This document shows positions 1 through 7,715 of a DNA stretch of 24,070 nt, one piece after another (position 1 is the first letter of the stretch; each line of letters opens with the position of its first letter). The notes under the pieces were generated by a model. The model saw only the letters and a program-made list of their open reading frames with translations, did not search any database and was not told the origin of the DNA. Both the position numbers and the translations under genes were made by a program. This stretch comes from Bermanella sp047628755 (lineage in GTDB: Bacteria; Pseudomonadota; Gammaproteobacteria; Pseudomonadales; Oceanobacteraceae): the NCBI GenBank assembly GCA_047628755.1, contig JBLHVV010000042.1, positions 1-24,070 on the forward strand, written 5' to 3'.

Positions 1-36
1 ACCCTTCTGGTAAAACGAGCCGAAGTACCCTTCCGT

Positions 37-60
37 CTTACTCGCGAACGCGGGTATCCA
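37..60. repeat. dispersed palindromic repeat, copy 1 (degenerate)
   Basis: An imperfect hairpin with arms TACTCGCG and CGCGGGTA around AA (39-56), followed by TCCA. It matches two better copies at 3060 and 10062 (core TTCCCGCG...CGGGAATCCAT). Relative to those copies the second position of the stem has changed on both arms (T-A to A-T), so pairing is kept, apart from one G-T mismatch. It lies upstream of the tmRNA promoter. Confidence 0.6.
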
Positions 61-83
61 CTGCGCTTTAACACAAACAATCC

Positions 84-112
84 TTGTAAAACAAACGTCC
101 CGAGCCTACAAT
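84..112 (+). promoter_or_regulatory. probable sigma-70 promoter of ssrA
   Basis: TTGTAA (84-89) and TACAAT (107-112) are separated by 17 bases. Transcription would start near 119, about 15 bases before the mature tmRNA 5' end at 134, which leaves a short leader to be removed by RNase P. Seen by eye only. Confidence 0.5.
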
Positions 113-133
113 CCGGTTAACCAAAAAGCTTTT

Positions 134-490
134 GGGGATGATTTTGGATTCGACATCGTTGATGAAGCTTGAGGTGCATGTGGTGAGGGTATAGCGATCA
201 CCTAAATCCCCGTTATACATATTTTAGTCGCAAACGACGAAAACTACGCACTAGCGGCTTAATTGCCCGCTAACCTTCGATTCTGGATGCTTATGGACAG
301 ATGACAAGGGCACGCAGCATAAGCTCGCGCGGGAAGCTTGCCAAAGGTGGAACCGTTAAATAAGTATTTGGCTCACCCTAAACACCCTGTCTCTTGGGCG
401 GTGATGGGTTAATCTAGTAGAGAGAATAAACATGTAGAGCCGATAGGGGAGTAACGATGGACGCGGGTTCGAACCCCGCCATCTCCACCA
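134..490 (+). ncRNA. ssrA: tmRNA (transfer-messenger RNA)
   Basis: Rescues stalled ribosomes with SmpB by acting first as alanyl-tRNA and then as a short mRNA that adds a degradation tag. The 5' GGGGATG pairs with CATCTCC before the encoded CCA (488-490) to make the 7-bp acceptor stem, with one G-U. The 3' T-arm GGTTCGAACCCC is intact. The tag frame starts at GCA 230 and reads ANDENYALAA, stop TAA 260-262. Its length of 357 nt is usual for the one-piece gammaproteobacterial form. The 3' end of ssrA is a common integration site for genomic islands, but no integrase gene and no second copy of the 3' end is visible downstream. Confidence 0.97.
230..262 (+). other. tmRNA tag-peptide reading frame
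   Basis: Resume codon GCA at 230, then codons for ANDENYALAA and stop TAA at 260-262. The C-terminal ALAA is the usual ClpXP/ClpAP degron. The upstream TAGTCGCAAACGACG context matches the conserved resume-site region. Confidence 0.95.
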
Positions 491-576
491 AATTCTACTT
501 TTAGTTAAGTAAAAATTTGTGGACCAGCGGAAGCGCTGACCATCCTAATCAGGTTTTCAGAACATCGGAGACCATC

Positions 577-615
577 AAAAAGCCCAGCTTTGTTTGCAAA
601 AGTCTGGGTTTTTTT
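577..615. terminator. bidirectional rho-independent terminator
   Basis: AAAAAGCCCAG (577-587) pairs with CTGGGTTTTTTT (604-615). It has a T-run on the plus strand (ending ssrA) and five T's on the minus strand (ending the convergent DUF1348 gene). A smaller hairpin, CAGCG-GAAG-CGCTG, lies at 525-538 in the ssrA trailer. Confidence 0.75.
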
Positions 616-654
616 GTGCCTGTAGGAAAATGAATTATCGAATTTATTTAAAGC

Positions 655-1143
655 CTAGTAGCCTAATTCACTTAATTCTAAATGCCCTTCTGGTCTTGGG
701 CCCAGTGGCCAGTGAAACTTTCGATCACTCTCTTTTATGGCTACGTCGTTAATGCTGGCGTGGCGTTCTGTCATTAATCCTTTTTCGTTAAATTCCCAAT
801 TTTCGTTTCCGTGGCTGCGAAACCAGTTTCCGTTCTGGTCATGCCATTCGTATACATACCGCACCGCTATTCTGTTTCCTTCATACGCCCACAGTTCTTT
901 TATTAATCTATATTCTAATTCTTTGTCCCATTTACCCGTTAAAAATTCGATTATCTGTGGGCGGCCTTTTATGAACTGATCTCGATTTCGCCATGCGCTG
1001 TCTAGACTGTAAGCCGTGGCTATTTTTTCTGCGTTTTTATTGTTCCAAGCATCCTCAGCCACACGTATTTTTTTAATGGCACTTTCTTTAGTAAAGGGTG
1101 GGAGTGGCTGCCGTGTGTCTTCTGTGTCTAGATCAAAGTTCAT
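655..1143 (-). CDS. DUF1348 / NTF2-like (SnoaL-fold) protein
   Basis: A 162-residue soluble protein with no signal peptide. The sequence carries the blocks typical of the DUF1348 family as I remember it: PLPPFTKESAI near residue 14, WNNKNAEKIATAYS (33-46), RYVYEWHD (95-102), GNWFRSHGNENWEF (105-118) and RHASINDVAI (127-136). The family has the NTF2/SnoaL cone fold; the biochemical role is not established. The ATG at 1143 is preceded by AGGA at good spacing. It is monocistronic, transcribed convergently with ssrA and divergently from the pirin gene. Confidence 0.9.
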   Translation of the reverse strand: MNFDLDTEDTRQPLPPFTKESAIKKIRVAEDAWNNKNAEKIATAYSLDSAWRNRDQFIKGRPQIIEFLTGKWDKELEYRLIKELWAYEGNRIAVRYVYEWHDQNGNWFRSHGNENWEFNEKGLMTERHASINDVAIKESDRKFHWPLGPRPEGHLELSELGY

Positions 1144-1525
1144 GTTGGTCCTATTTACTTATCAAGGGGGGCGTATAAAAAAGAGATTATCTAAATATGT
1201 TAGCAATATCCATGCGCGTATTTGTATTGCTTAAATATAAGTAAAACGGCTGTGTTTACACTTGGTTTATAAAGGGATAAAACGGTATTAATTGAAATGC
1301 GCACCAGTTTTGATACAGCGCTGGATTTGAACGGGATATTTTGGTGCGCTTAGATGAGTTTTTGCACTGGTTTATTTTTAGTTTATTGCTCACGGAATCA
1401 AAATCCTCACGTATGTGGTGAACGCTGGGTATACTTTTTCATGTGTACACTTAGGCTACTGACTGTTCTAAAAAGTTGATCATAACGTTCATATTATTGA
1501 TGTATTTAGCCTTTATAAACTCGTT
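1144..1525. other. intergenic region between divergent genes
   Basis: About 380 bases separating the DUF1348 gene (minus) from the pirin operon (plus). It is AT-rich; both promoters should lie here, but I see no convincing -35/-10 pair. No gene or RNA recognised. Confidence 0.5.
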
Positions 1526-1550
1526 AATATTGGTTTATTAAATCAATATT
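1526..1550. promoter_or_regulatory. 25-bp palindrome, candidate operator of the pirin operon
   Basis: Arms AATATTG (1526-1532) and CAATATT (1544-1550) are perfect, and the inner TTTA/TAAA (1534-1537, 1539-1542) also match. Only the centre base and one symmetric pair (1533/1543) break the symmetry. It ends 3 bases before the AGGAG ribosome site (1554-1558), where a bound repressor would block transcription. The cognate regulator is not in this window. Confidence 0.55.
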
Positions 1551-1564
1551 CATAGGAGCTTATT

Positions 1565-2263
1565 ATGTACTACCACAGACCTGCAGAAGACCGTGGCCGT
1601 GCCGACTTTGGTTGGTTAGACAGCAAGCATTCATTTTCTTTTGGAAGCTACTACGACCCTAAACATATGGGCTTGTCGGCATTACGAGTTATAAATGACG
1701 ACATAGTTGACCCAGGGGCTGGTTTTGGCAGCCATGGGCATCAAGACATGGAAATTATTTCATATGTTTTAGAAGGGGCAATCGAACATAAAGACAGCAT
1801 GGGCAATAGCTATATTGTACCCGCTGGCGACGTTCAACGCATGAGCGCAGGCACTGGAGTTACGCATTCAGAGTTCAATCATTCAAACACTGAAAGCTTA
1901 CGGTTTTTACAAATTTGGATTCAGCCTAATGTAAAAGGCAGTGCACCCAGTTATGAGCAAAAACAAGTTGTCCAGCTTGAAAACTTAACACCGTTAATAA
2001 CACCTAATGGCGCAGGTAACTCTCTGTCAATTCAACAAGACGCCAGCATGTTTAGACTAGAGCTGGGTGCCAACGAGTCTATTGAACTCAGTACTTTAGA
2101 GCGCCCAGGGTATTTACACGTTATTGAGGGCGACGTGAACACGGCGGAATATTCACTAAAAAATGGCGATGCATTAGGTGCCTACCAAGAAACCTTATTG
2201 CTTAATGGCGGCAATGAAGGTGTCATTGCACTGTGGTTTGACCTTCCTGCTATATCGGTTTAA
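1565..2263 (+). CDS. pirin family protein (YhhW-like bicupin)
   Basis: A 232-residue cytoplasmic bicupin close in length to E. coli YhhW (231 aa), which has quercetin 2,3-dioxygenase activity in vitro. The metal-binding set of that protein is present at the same numbering: H57 and H59 (in GFGSHGHQDMEII), H101 and E103 (in GVTHSEF). The N-terminal HSFSFGSYYDP block is typical of pirins. The second cupin (about 125-232) is more divergent, as usual. The ATG follows AGGAG with 6 bases between. Only 21 bases separate it from the TauE-like gene, so the two probably form an operon. The physiological substrate is unknown. Confidence 0.92.
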   Translation: MYYHRPAEDRGRADFGWLDSKHSFSFGSYYDPKHMGLSALRVINDDIVDPGAGFGSHGHQDMEIISYVLEGAIEHKDSMGNSYIVPAGDVQRMSAGTGVTHSEFNHSNTESLRFLQIWIQPNVKGSAPSYEQKQVVQLENLTPLITPNGAGNSLSIQQDASMFRLELGANESIELSTLERPGYLHVIEGDVNTAEYSLKNGDALGAYQETLLLNGGNEGVIALWFDLPAISV

Positions 2264-2284
2264 TAAACGCCAAAAGAGTAAACT

Positions 2285-3022
2285 ATGATTCCAATGCAAG
2301 ACCCACTATTTTGGTTACTGGCCATTATTGGCGTTATTATGACCGGCATTTCAAAGTCCGGCTTTGCTGGCGGCGCTGGTGTTGTGGCTGTCCCATTACT
2401 GGCTTTGGTCATGCCTATTCCATTAGCCGCTGCATTAATGTTGCCTCTGTTATTGGTCATGGATGCAAAAACGGTGGCACTTTATAAAGATTCGTTGTCT
2501 GATTTAAAGTCGATGATTCCCATGTGTATTGCCGCATTAATTGGTATCGCCGTGGCTGGAACTGCGATGGCAAGTTTGTCTACCGATGTGTTGCAAATAG
2601 CTCTGGCGATTTTATGCATTGCGTTTGCCAGCTGGGATAATTTAGCGCCATTATTAGCAAGAATGCCTGGCGCTGCGTTTGTATGGGGGGGGTTATCGGG
2701 TATCACAAGTACATTATTACATGCGGGTGGGCCACCTGTTTCTATTTATTTTTTATCCAAAAAATTAGAGAAAAAACAATGGTTGGCTCAGGCTTCAGTG
2801 TTTTTTGCATTGATGAACGTAACCAAAATAATTCCCTATACCCTGCATGATTCATGGACCAAAGACGTATTAATAGCTGGGTTAATTTTATTTCCGTTTG
2901 CGCTTATAGGTGTGAAGCTGGGCAGTAAATTGCAACAACATATTTCACAGGCAAATTTTGTTAAAATTTGTCGCGGGTTATTGGCTGTGTCGGGAATTAT
3001 TTTGGTGATTAAACTGCTTTAA
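2285..3022 (+). CDS. TauE/SafE family sulfite/anion exporter-like permease
   Basis: A 245-residue polytopic inner-membrane protein with about eight hydrophobic segments. The N-terminal GISKSGFAGGAGVVAVPLLAL (about 20-40) is the hallmark of the TauE/SafE (formerly DUF81) family. The second half repeats the motif as GLSGITSTLLHAGGPPVSIY (about 135-154), the usual internal duplication. Family members export sulfite, sulfoacetate or other organosulfur anions, but most are uncharacterised and the substrate here cannot be told. It lies directly behind the pirin gene and converges on choV. Confidence 0.9.
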   Translation: MIPMQDPLFWLLAIIGVIMTGISKSGFAGGAGVVAVPLLALVMPIPLAAALMLPLLLVMDAKTVALYKDSLSDLKSMIPMCIAALIGIAVAGTAMASLSTDVLQIALAILCIAFASWDNLAPLLARMPGAAFVWGGLSGITSTLLHAGGPPVSIYFLSKKLEKKQWLAQASVFFALMNVTKIIPYTLHDSWTKDVLIAGLILFPFALIGVKLGSKLQQHISQANFVKICRGLLAVSGIILVIKLL

Positions 3023-3059
3023 TAAGGCGATAAATTTTTTGATGCTTAGCGTGCGGTCT

Positions 3060-3081
3060 TTCCCGCGAACGCGGGAATCCA
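3060..3081. repeat. dispersed palindromic repeat, copy 2
   Basis: A perfect 8-bp hairpin TTCCCGCG-AA-CGCGGGAA (3060-3077) followed by TCCA. It sits between the convergent ends of the TauE-like gene and choV, so it could stop transcription from both sides, though it lacks a clear T-run. Same family as 39 and 10062. Confidence 0.7.
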
Positions 3082-3111
3082 TTGCCATTATTTAACCCGT
3101 TACATCAATAG

Positions 3112-4278
3112 CTAATCGTCTAACATTATTTTGCCAAGCAGTGCGTGATACAATTCTTTATCCCGTATGACCCCACTTATTTGTTCTTGATCACAAATAT
3201 AAACCGAATGGTCTGTGTGATAACGTATTTCCATTACAACGTTCATAGAAACATCCTCGGTTATATACGTTGGCGCAGCTGACAACGATTCTATTGCAAT
3301 ACCAGGTGTCCATTGCTGAAGCTTAAACGGCTGCCCTCGGTAAAGTACCGTTTCCTGATCTTCTGTTAGCCAATGGTCATGGCGTTTACTTAGGCAGTAT
3401 CCTTTTTCGGTTAATTCAATATCGCTAATAGGTCGCATAATTGACTTAGCTTTCAAAACATTAATTGGATTGGTATGAGCCACAAAGTCTTTTACATAGT
3501 CGTTAGCCGGATTTAAAACGATGTTTTCTGGCTTTCCTTGTTGCACTATTTCACCGTCTTTCATAATCGCTATATTAGTCCCAAGCTTTAACGCTTCATC
3601 TAAATCGTGACTTACGAATACGATGGTTTTTTGCAATTTTTGTTGCAGCTCTAGCAGTTCATCTTGCAGTTGATTTCTAATTAATGGGTCTAACGCAGAA
3701 AAAGGTTCGTCCATTAGTAGAATGTCTGACTCGGTCACTAAAGCTCGAGCCAAACCCACGCGCTGTTGCATTCCACCAGACAGTGCACTGGGCTTAAGAT
3801 TACACCATTCATCTAATCCCACTAACTCAAGTTGCGAGGTTACTCTTTGGTTAATTTCTTTTTTAGACAAACCTTGAAGTTCAAGTGGCATAGCAACATT
3901 TTGCGCCACCGTTAGCCAAGGCATAAGAGCGAACTTTTGGAACACCATAGAGATGCGCGTCATGCGAATTTTACGCTGAGTGCTTTCATCGGCTGTTACA
4001 AAATCAACTGTTTGGTTTTCGTATTCCATATTAATGGAACCGCGGGTCACATCATTCAAGCCATTAATACCACGTAATAAACTGGACTTACCTGATCCTG
4101 ACAAACCCATGAGAACACAGATCTCGCCTTTTTTTATGGTTAAGTTAGCGTCCTTAACGCCCACCACTAAACCGGTTTCTTCACGAATTTCGTCACGGCT
4201 CTTTCCTTGGTCTAGTAACGCCAAAGCACGTTCTGGGTTTTTACCAAACACAACATCCAGATTTTTAATATTAATCAT
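3112..4278 (-). CDS. choV: choline ABC transporter ATP-binding subunit
   Basis: ATPase of the ChoXWV choline importer; it hydrolyses ATP at the cytoplasmic face of ChoW. It shows Walker A GLSGSGKSS, signature LSGGMQQRVGLARAL, Walker B ILLMDEPFSALDP and switch VSHDLDEAL, then a C-terminal extension of about 120 residues where ProV/OpuAA proteins carry regulatory CBS-like domains. I chose the ATG at 4278 (388 aa): AGGTGG lies 6 bases upstream and the stop of choW is at 4280, one base away. A GTG at 4296 would add six residues but has no better ribosome site. Last gene of the operon. ProV for glycine betaine is the alternative, disfavoured by the ChoX binding residues and the bet neighbours. Confidence 0.92.
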   Translation of the reverse strand: MINIKNLDVVFGKNPERALALLDQGKSRDEIREETGLVVGVKDANLTIKKGEICVLMGLSGSGKSSLLRGINGLNDVTRGSINMEYENQTVDFVTADESTQRKIRMTRISMVFQKFALMPWLTVAQNVAMPLELQGLSKKEINQRVTSQLELVGLDEWCNLKPSALSGGMQQRVGLARALVTESDILLMDEPFSALDPLIRNQLQDELLELQQKLQKTIVFVSHDLDEALKLGTNIAIMKDGEIVQQGKPENIVLNPANDYVKDFVAHTNPINVLKAKSIMRPISDIELTEKGYCLSKRHDHWLTEDQETVLYRGQPFKLQQWTPGIAIESLSAAPTYITEDVSMNVVMEIRYHTDHSVYICDQEQISGVIRDKELYHALLGKIMLDD

Positions 4279-4279
4279 A

Positions 4280-5110
4280 TCAAGCCACCTGTCCACGCTG
4301 TTTAAACATTCGATCTAATAAAATGGCCAATAAAACAATGGTAAGGCCCGCTTCAAAACCGCTGGCAATGTCCACGGTATTAAGCGCTCTTACCACAGGT
4401 TTTCCTAATCCGTCGGCGCCTACCAAGGCCGCAATCACAACCATAGATAAAGACAGCATAATGCACTGAGTAATGCCCGCTGCAATACTGGACGCAGCCG
4501 CAGGCAATTCGATTCTAAATAATACTTGAGACTTGGTGGCACCAAACGACTCTCCCGCTTCAATCATTTCTTTAGGCACTTCCGAGATGCCTAAATACGT
4601 AAGCCGTATGGGGGCCGCAATGGCAAAAATAACAGTAGAGATTAATCCAGGCACCACGCCTAAACCAAATAAAGTTAACGTAGGTATTAAATAAACAAAT
4701 GTAGGAACGGTTTGCATTAAGTCTAATACTGGACGCAATGCTTTATAAAACATAGGGTGATGCGCCGCATATATGCCAACCGGTAATCCCACCATCATAC
4801 AAACAAGGGTTGCATTAAGAACCAATGCGAGGGTTTGCATGGTCTCGACCCAGTAGCCTAAATTCCAAATAAGTAACAATGCAAAAATCACGTAGATGAC
4901 CATAGAAACTGATCGATGTATTCCAAAAGCTAAAGCTGCGATAACGCCAATAAAGGCGGCAGGATGAAACCATAACAGGGCAGAAGTGAAAATATTTATA
5001 AACCACTCAAGTGATTCTGAAAAAGCGTCAAAAAAGTTGGCGCCATTGTCCACCAACCAGTCAACGCCGCGTTCGGTGTAATCACCCAAGGGTAATTTAT
5101 ATTGTTCCAT
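4280..5110 (-). CDS. choW: choline ABC transporter permease
   Basis: A 276-residue inner-membrane permease of the ProW/ChoW type. An N-terminal amphipathic stretch (about 1-40) is followed by some six to seven hydrophobic segments. The EAA loop that contacts the ATPase reads EMIEAGESFGATKSQVLFRIELP (about 180-202; I give only this motif). DLMQTVPTFVYLIP just before it is typical of the glycine betaine/choline permeases. It sits between choX and choV; its stop is one base from the choV ATG, which suggests translational coupling. No clear Shine-Dalgarno precedes the ATG at 5110. Confidence 0.92.
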   Translation of the reverse strand: MEQYKLPLGDYTERGVDWLVDNGANFFDAFSESLEWFINIFTSALLWFHPAAFIGVIAALAFGIHRSVSMVIYVIFALLLIWNLGYWVETMQTLALVLNATLVCMMVGLPVGIYAAHHPMFYKALRPVLDLMQTVPTFVYLIPTLTLFGLGVVPGLISTVIFAIAAPIRLTYLGISEVPKEMIEAGESFGATKSQVLFRIELPAAASSIAAGITQCIMLSLSMVVIAALVGADGLGKPVVRALNTVDIASGFEAGLTIVLLAILLDRMFKQRGQVA

Positions 5111-5162
5111 GTATTACTATTAACAGATGACCTGTTAGGCCATCTGCTACCTTTTTATTGAA

Positions 5163-6104
5163 TTATTTTAATGCAGATGTTGCAACGGCCAAAGCTGGTT
5201 TACCGTCAAATGTTGTAACGTCTTTCAACCATGATGTAAGTATATCGGGGTTTTTTTTCAACCAAGCTCTGGCGGCTACATTGGGTTTTTTACCGTCGTC
5301 TAATATAGCTGACATAACTTCGTTTTCCATTGCCAATGTAAACGTTAGGTTTTGCAAAAACTGCCCTACGTTTTTACACTCAGCAGTATATCCTGCGCGC
5401 ACATTAGTATGAATGGTGGCTCCACCTAAGTTTGGCCCAAAGTAATCGTCTCCGCCCTCAAGGTAAGCCAAGTCGAAGTTTGCATTCATTGGATGTGGCT
5501 CCCATCCTAAAAAGATAACCCATTTGTTACGGCGCGTTTGACGCTTAACCTGAGACATCATTCCTGCTTCGCTAGAATCAACAACGCTAAAGTCTTTTAA
5601 TCCAAAAGAATTTTCATCAACCATTTGTTGAATCAAGCGGTTACCGTCGTTACCTGGTTCAAGACCATAAATTTTACTATTAAACTTGTCTTTAAACTGT
5701 GCAATGTCGGCAAAGGTTTTAACCCCTGCGTCGTAGACATATTGAGGCACAGCCAATGTGTATTTAGCCCCGTCAAGATTTTTATGAATGGACTCAACAC
5801 TGCCATTGACAATGTAAGGTTTTATATCGGCGTCCATTGTTGGCATCCAATTGCCTAAAAATACGTCGATGTCTTTATTTTCAAGTGACTTATAAGTAAC
5901 CGGCACTGACAGCATTTGTTTTTTGGTTTTGTAGCCAATACTTTCCAATACTTCAGACGCTAAAGCGGTTGTGGCCGTAATGTCTGTCCAGCCAACGTCA
6001 GAAAAGCGTACTGTCTCACATTGTTTAGCTTGTGCTGCGAAGGGCGTCATAATTGTTAACAGGGCTGCAGAAGCTATCGAGAGCATTCTATTTTTTATTT
6101 TCAT
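5163..6104 (-). CDS. choX: choline-binding periplasmic protein of the ChoXWV importer
   Basis: A 313-residue periplasmic solute receptor with a Sec signal peptide (basic start, hydrophobic 8-22, cleavage likely after AAQA at 26). The aromatic box that cages the trimethylammonium group is complete: W39, W86, Y115, W201. D41 and N152 stand where ChoX of Sinorhizobium meliloti has its hydroxyl-contacting residues; every position is offset by exactly four from the numbering I remember (43, 90, 119, 205; 45, 156). This argues for choline rather than glycine betaine. AAGGA precedes the ATG. The start overlaps the end of betA by 17 bases, tying transport to oxidation. Confidence 0.93.
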   Translation of the reverse strand: MKIKNRMLSIASAALLTIMTPFAAQAKQCETVRFSDVGWTDITATTALASEVLESIGYKTKKQMLSVPVTYKSLENKDIDVFLGNWMPTMDADIKPYIVNGSVESIHKNLDGAKYTLAVPQYVYDAGVKTFADIAQFKDKFNSKIYGLEPGNDGNRLIQQMVDENSFGLKDFSVVDSSEAGMMSQVKRQTRRNKWVIFLGWEPHPMNANFDLAYLEGGDDYFGPNLGGATIHTNVRAGYTAECKNVGQFLQNLTFTLAMENEVMSAILDDGKKPNVAARAWLKKNPDILTSWLKDVTTFDGKPALAVATSALK

Positions 6105-7704
6105 TTTTATCCTTACTGACTGACGTTAAAATTAAATCGGCGGCACGCTCGGCCACCATAATGGTTGGCGCATTTAAGTTGCCGTTAGGTATGGTTGGGA
6201 AAATTGACGAGTCCACTACTCGCAAACCTTCTATACCATGGACTTGAGTTTGTGAATTTACAACCGCCATATTATCTTCGCCCATTTTGCATGAACACGA
6301 TGGGTGATAGGCGCTCTCAGCGGCTTCTCGGACAAACGTGTCTATTTGTTCGTCTGTTTGAATGTGTTCACCTGGCTGGATCTCGCCATTTTGGTATTCA
6401 TTAAAGGCATCTTGAGAAATAATATCTCTAGTTAGCCTAACACATGCTCTGAAACCTTCAATGTCGTCAGGGTGCTGTAAATAGTTAAACTGAATTTTTG
6501 GCGGGACTGTTGGATCGGCCGATTGAATGCTTACCGCACCCCGACTTTTGGGTTTATTGTGACCCACATGTACTTGAAAGCCATGACCGTCGAAAGCAGA
6601 TTTTCCATCGTAACGAACAGCCGCGGGTAAAAAATGGTATTGAATATCCGGCCAATCGACGTCTGCATTTGAACGAATAAACGCACAAGATTCAAAATGA
6701 TTGGTGGCACCCAAGCCCGATTTATTTACAATCCATTCAATACCAATTAGCCCTTTTGAAAGCCAGTCTAGCTTGCCATTTAATGTAATAGCTTGCTTGC
6801 ACTTATATTGAAAATAAAATTCCAAATGGTCCTGTAAATTTTTACCCACACCCGGTAATTCATGCTGTAATTCAACACCCGCTTTTTTCAACACGTCTGC
6901 ATCGCCAATACCCGACAATTGTAAAATATGTGGCGAACCAATGGACCCAGCGCTTAATATCACTTCTTTATTAGCGCCGACTTTAAACACGTTGTCTTTA
7001 ACGCTGTATTCAACTCCGGTTGCGACCTTATTTTTTAGGGTCACTTTATTAACCAATGCACCGGTAATGATGGTGAGGTTTTTACGTTTTTTAACTGGGT
7101 CTAAGTACGCGCGGCTGGCTGAACTGCGATAACCGTCTCGTACCGTCATATGCATGGGGCCAAAGCCTTCTTGCTGCTCGCCATTGTAATCGCCAGTAAC
7201 AGGATAGCCCGCTTGCTGGCCGGCTTTAATAAACGCACCATAAAGTGGGTTTTTCATTCCGTTGCCATTGTTTACACCCACGCTGCCCTGCCCACCACGG
7301 TAATTATTTTCACCTAGATACCAAGTTTCAGCTTTTTTAAAATACGGCAAACACGCTTGATAATTCCATCCTTTAGCGCCATGTTGTTCCCACTCGTCAA
7401 AATCTTTTGCATGACCGCGCACATACACCATGCCATTAATAGACGACGACCCACCCAATACTTTTCCTCGTGGGCAATGCATTTTTCGATTATTTAAAAA
7501 AGGTTCAGGCTGAGTATAAAACTGCCAAGCTAACTTAGGCGAGTTCATTGGGATAGATAATGCGGTGGGCATTTTAATAAAAATGCTGTTGTCAGCACCG
7601 CCCGTTTCAAGCAACAAAACGCTATGACCTGGGTTTTCAGATAACCGGTTTGCCAGCACGCAACCAGCAGAACCGGCGCCTACAATAATATAGTCAAACT
7701 GCAA
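6088..7704 (-). CDS. betA: choline dehydrogenase (TTG start)
   Basis: A membrane-associated FAD enzyme of the GMC family; it oxidises choline to betaine aldehyde and can go on to glycine betaine. The 538-residue frame begins QFDYIIVGAGSAGCVLANRL (dinucleotide fold, 2-21). GMC signature 1 is near RGKVLGGSSSINGMVYVRG (about 79-97) and signature 2 is GSIGSPHILQLSGIG. The catalytic pair is H467 (in AYHPSCSCKMG) and N511 (in NLNAPT). There is no ATG before the FAD motif: the only plausible start is TTG at 7704, six bases after AGGAGTT (7717-7711), which overlaps the betB stop. E. coli BetA is 556 aa, so this is full length. Confidence 0.95.
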   Translation of the reverse strand: MQFDYIIVGAGSAGCVLANRLSENPGHSVLLLETGGADNSIFIKMPTALSIPMNSPKLAWQFYTQPEPFLNNRKMHCPRGKVLGGSSSINGMVYVRGHAKDFDEWEQHGAKGWNYQACLPYFKKAETWYLGENNYRGGQGSVGVNNGNGMKNPLYGAFIKAGQQAGYPVTGDYNGEQQEGFGPMHMTVRDGYRSSASRAYLDPVKKRKNLTIITGALVNKVTLKNKVATGVEYSVKDNVFKVGANKEVILSAGSIGSPHILQLSGIGDADVLKKAGVELQHELPGVGKNLQDHLEFYFQYKCKQAITLNGKLDWLSKGLIGIEWIVNKSGLGATNHFESCAFIRSNADVDWPDIQYHFLPAAVRYDGKSAFDGHGFQVHVGHNKPKSRGAVSIQSADPTVPPKIQFNYLQHPDDIEGFRACVRLTRDIISQDAFNEYQNGEIQPGEHIQTDEQIDTFVREAAESAYHPSCSCKMGEDNMAVVNSQTQVHGIEGLRVVDSSIFPTIPNGNLNAPTIMVAERAADLILTSVSKDKNENKK

Positions 7705-7715
7705 ATTGCTAACTC

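Noticed and set aside
134..620. Genomic island integrated at the 3' end of ssrA
   Set aside because: No integrase gene and no direct repeat of the ssrA 3' end are visible in the 24 kb; ordinary genes follow.
4276..4296. GTG start of choV at 4296
   Set aside because: The ATG at 4278 has AGGTGG at ideal spacing and gives the usual N-terminus.
3112..6104. Glycine betaine transporter proXWV/opuA
   Set aside because: The receptor carries the complete ChoX choline-binding residue set and the genes are fused into the choline oxidation operon; still not excluded experimentally.
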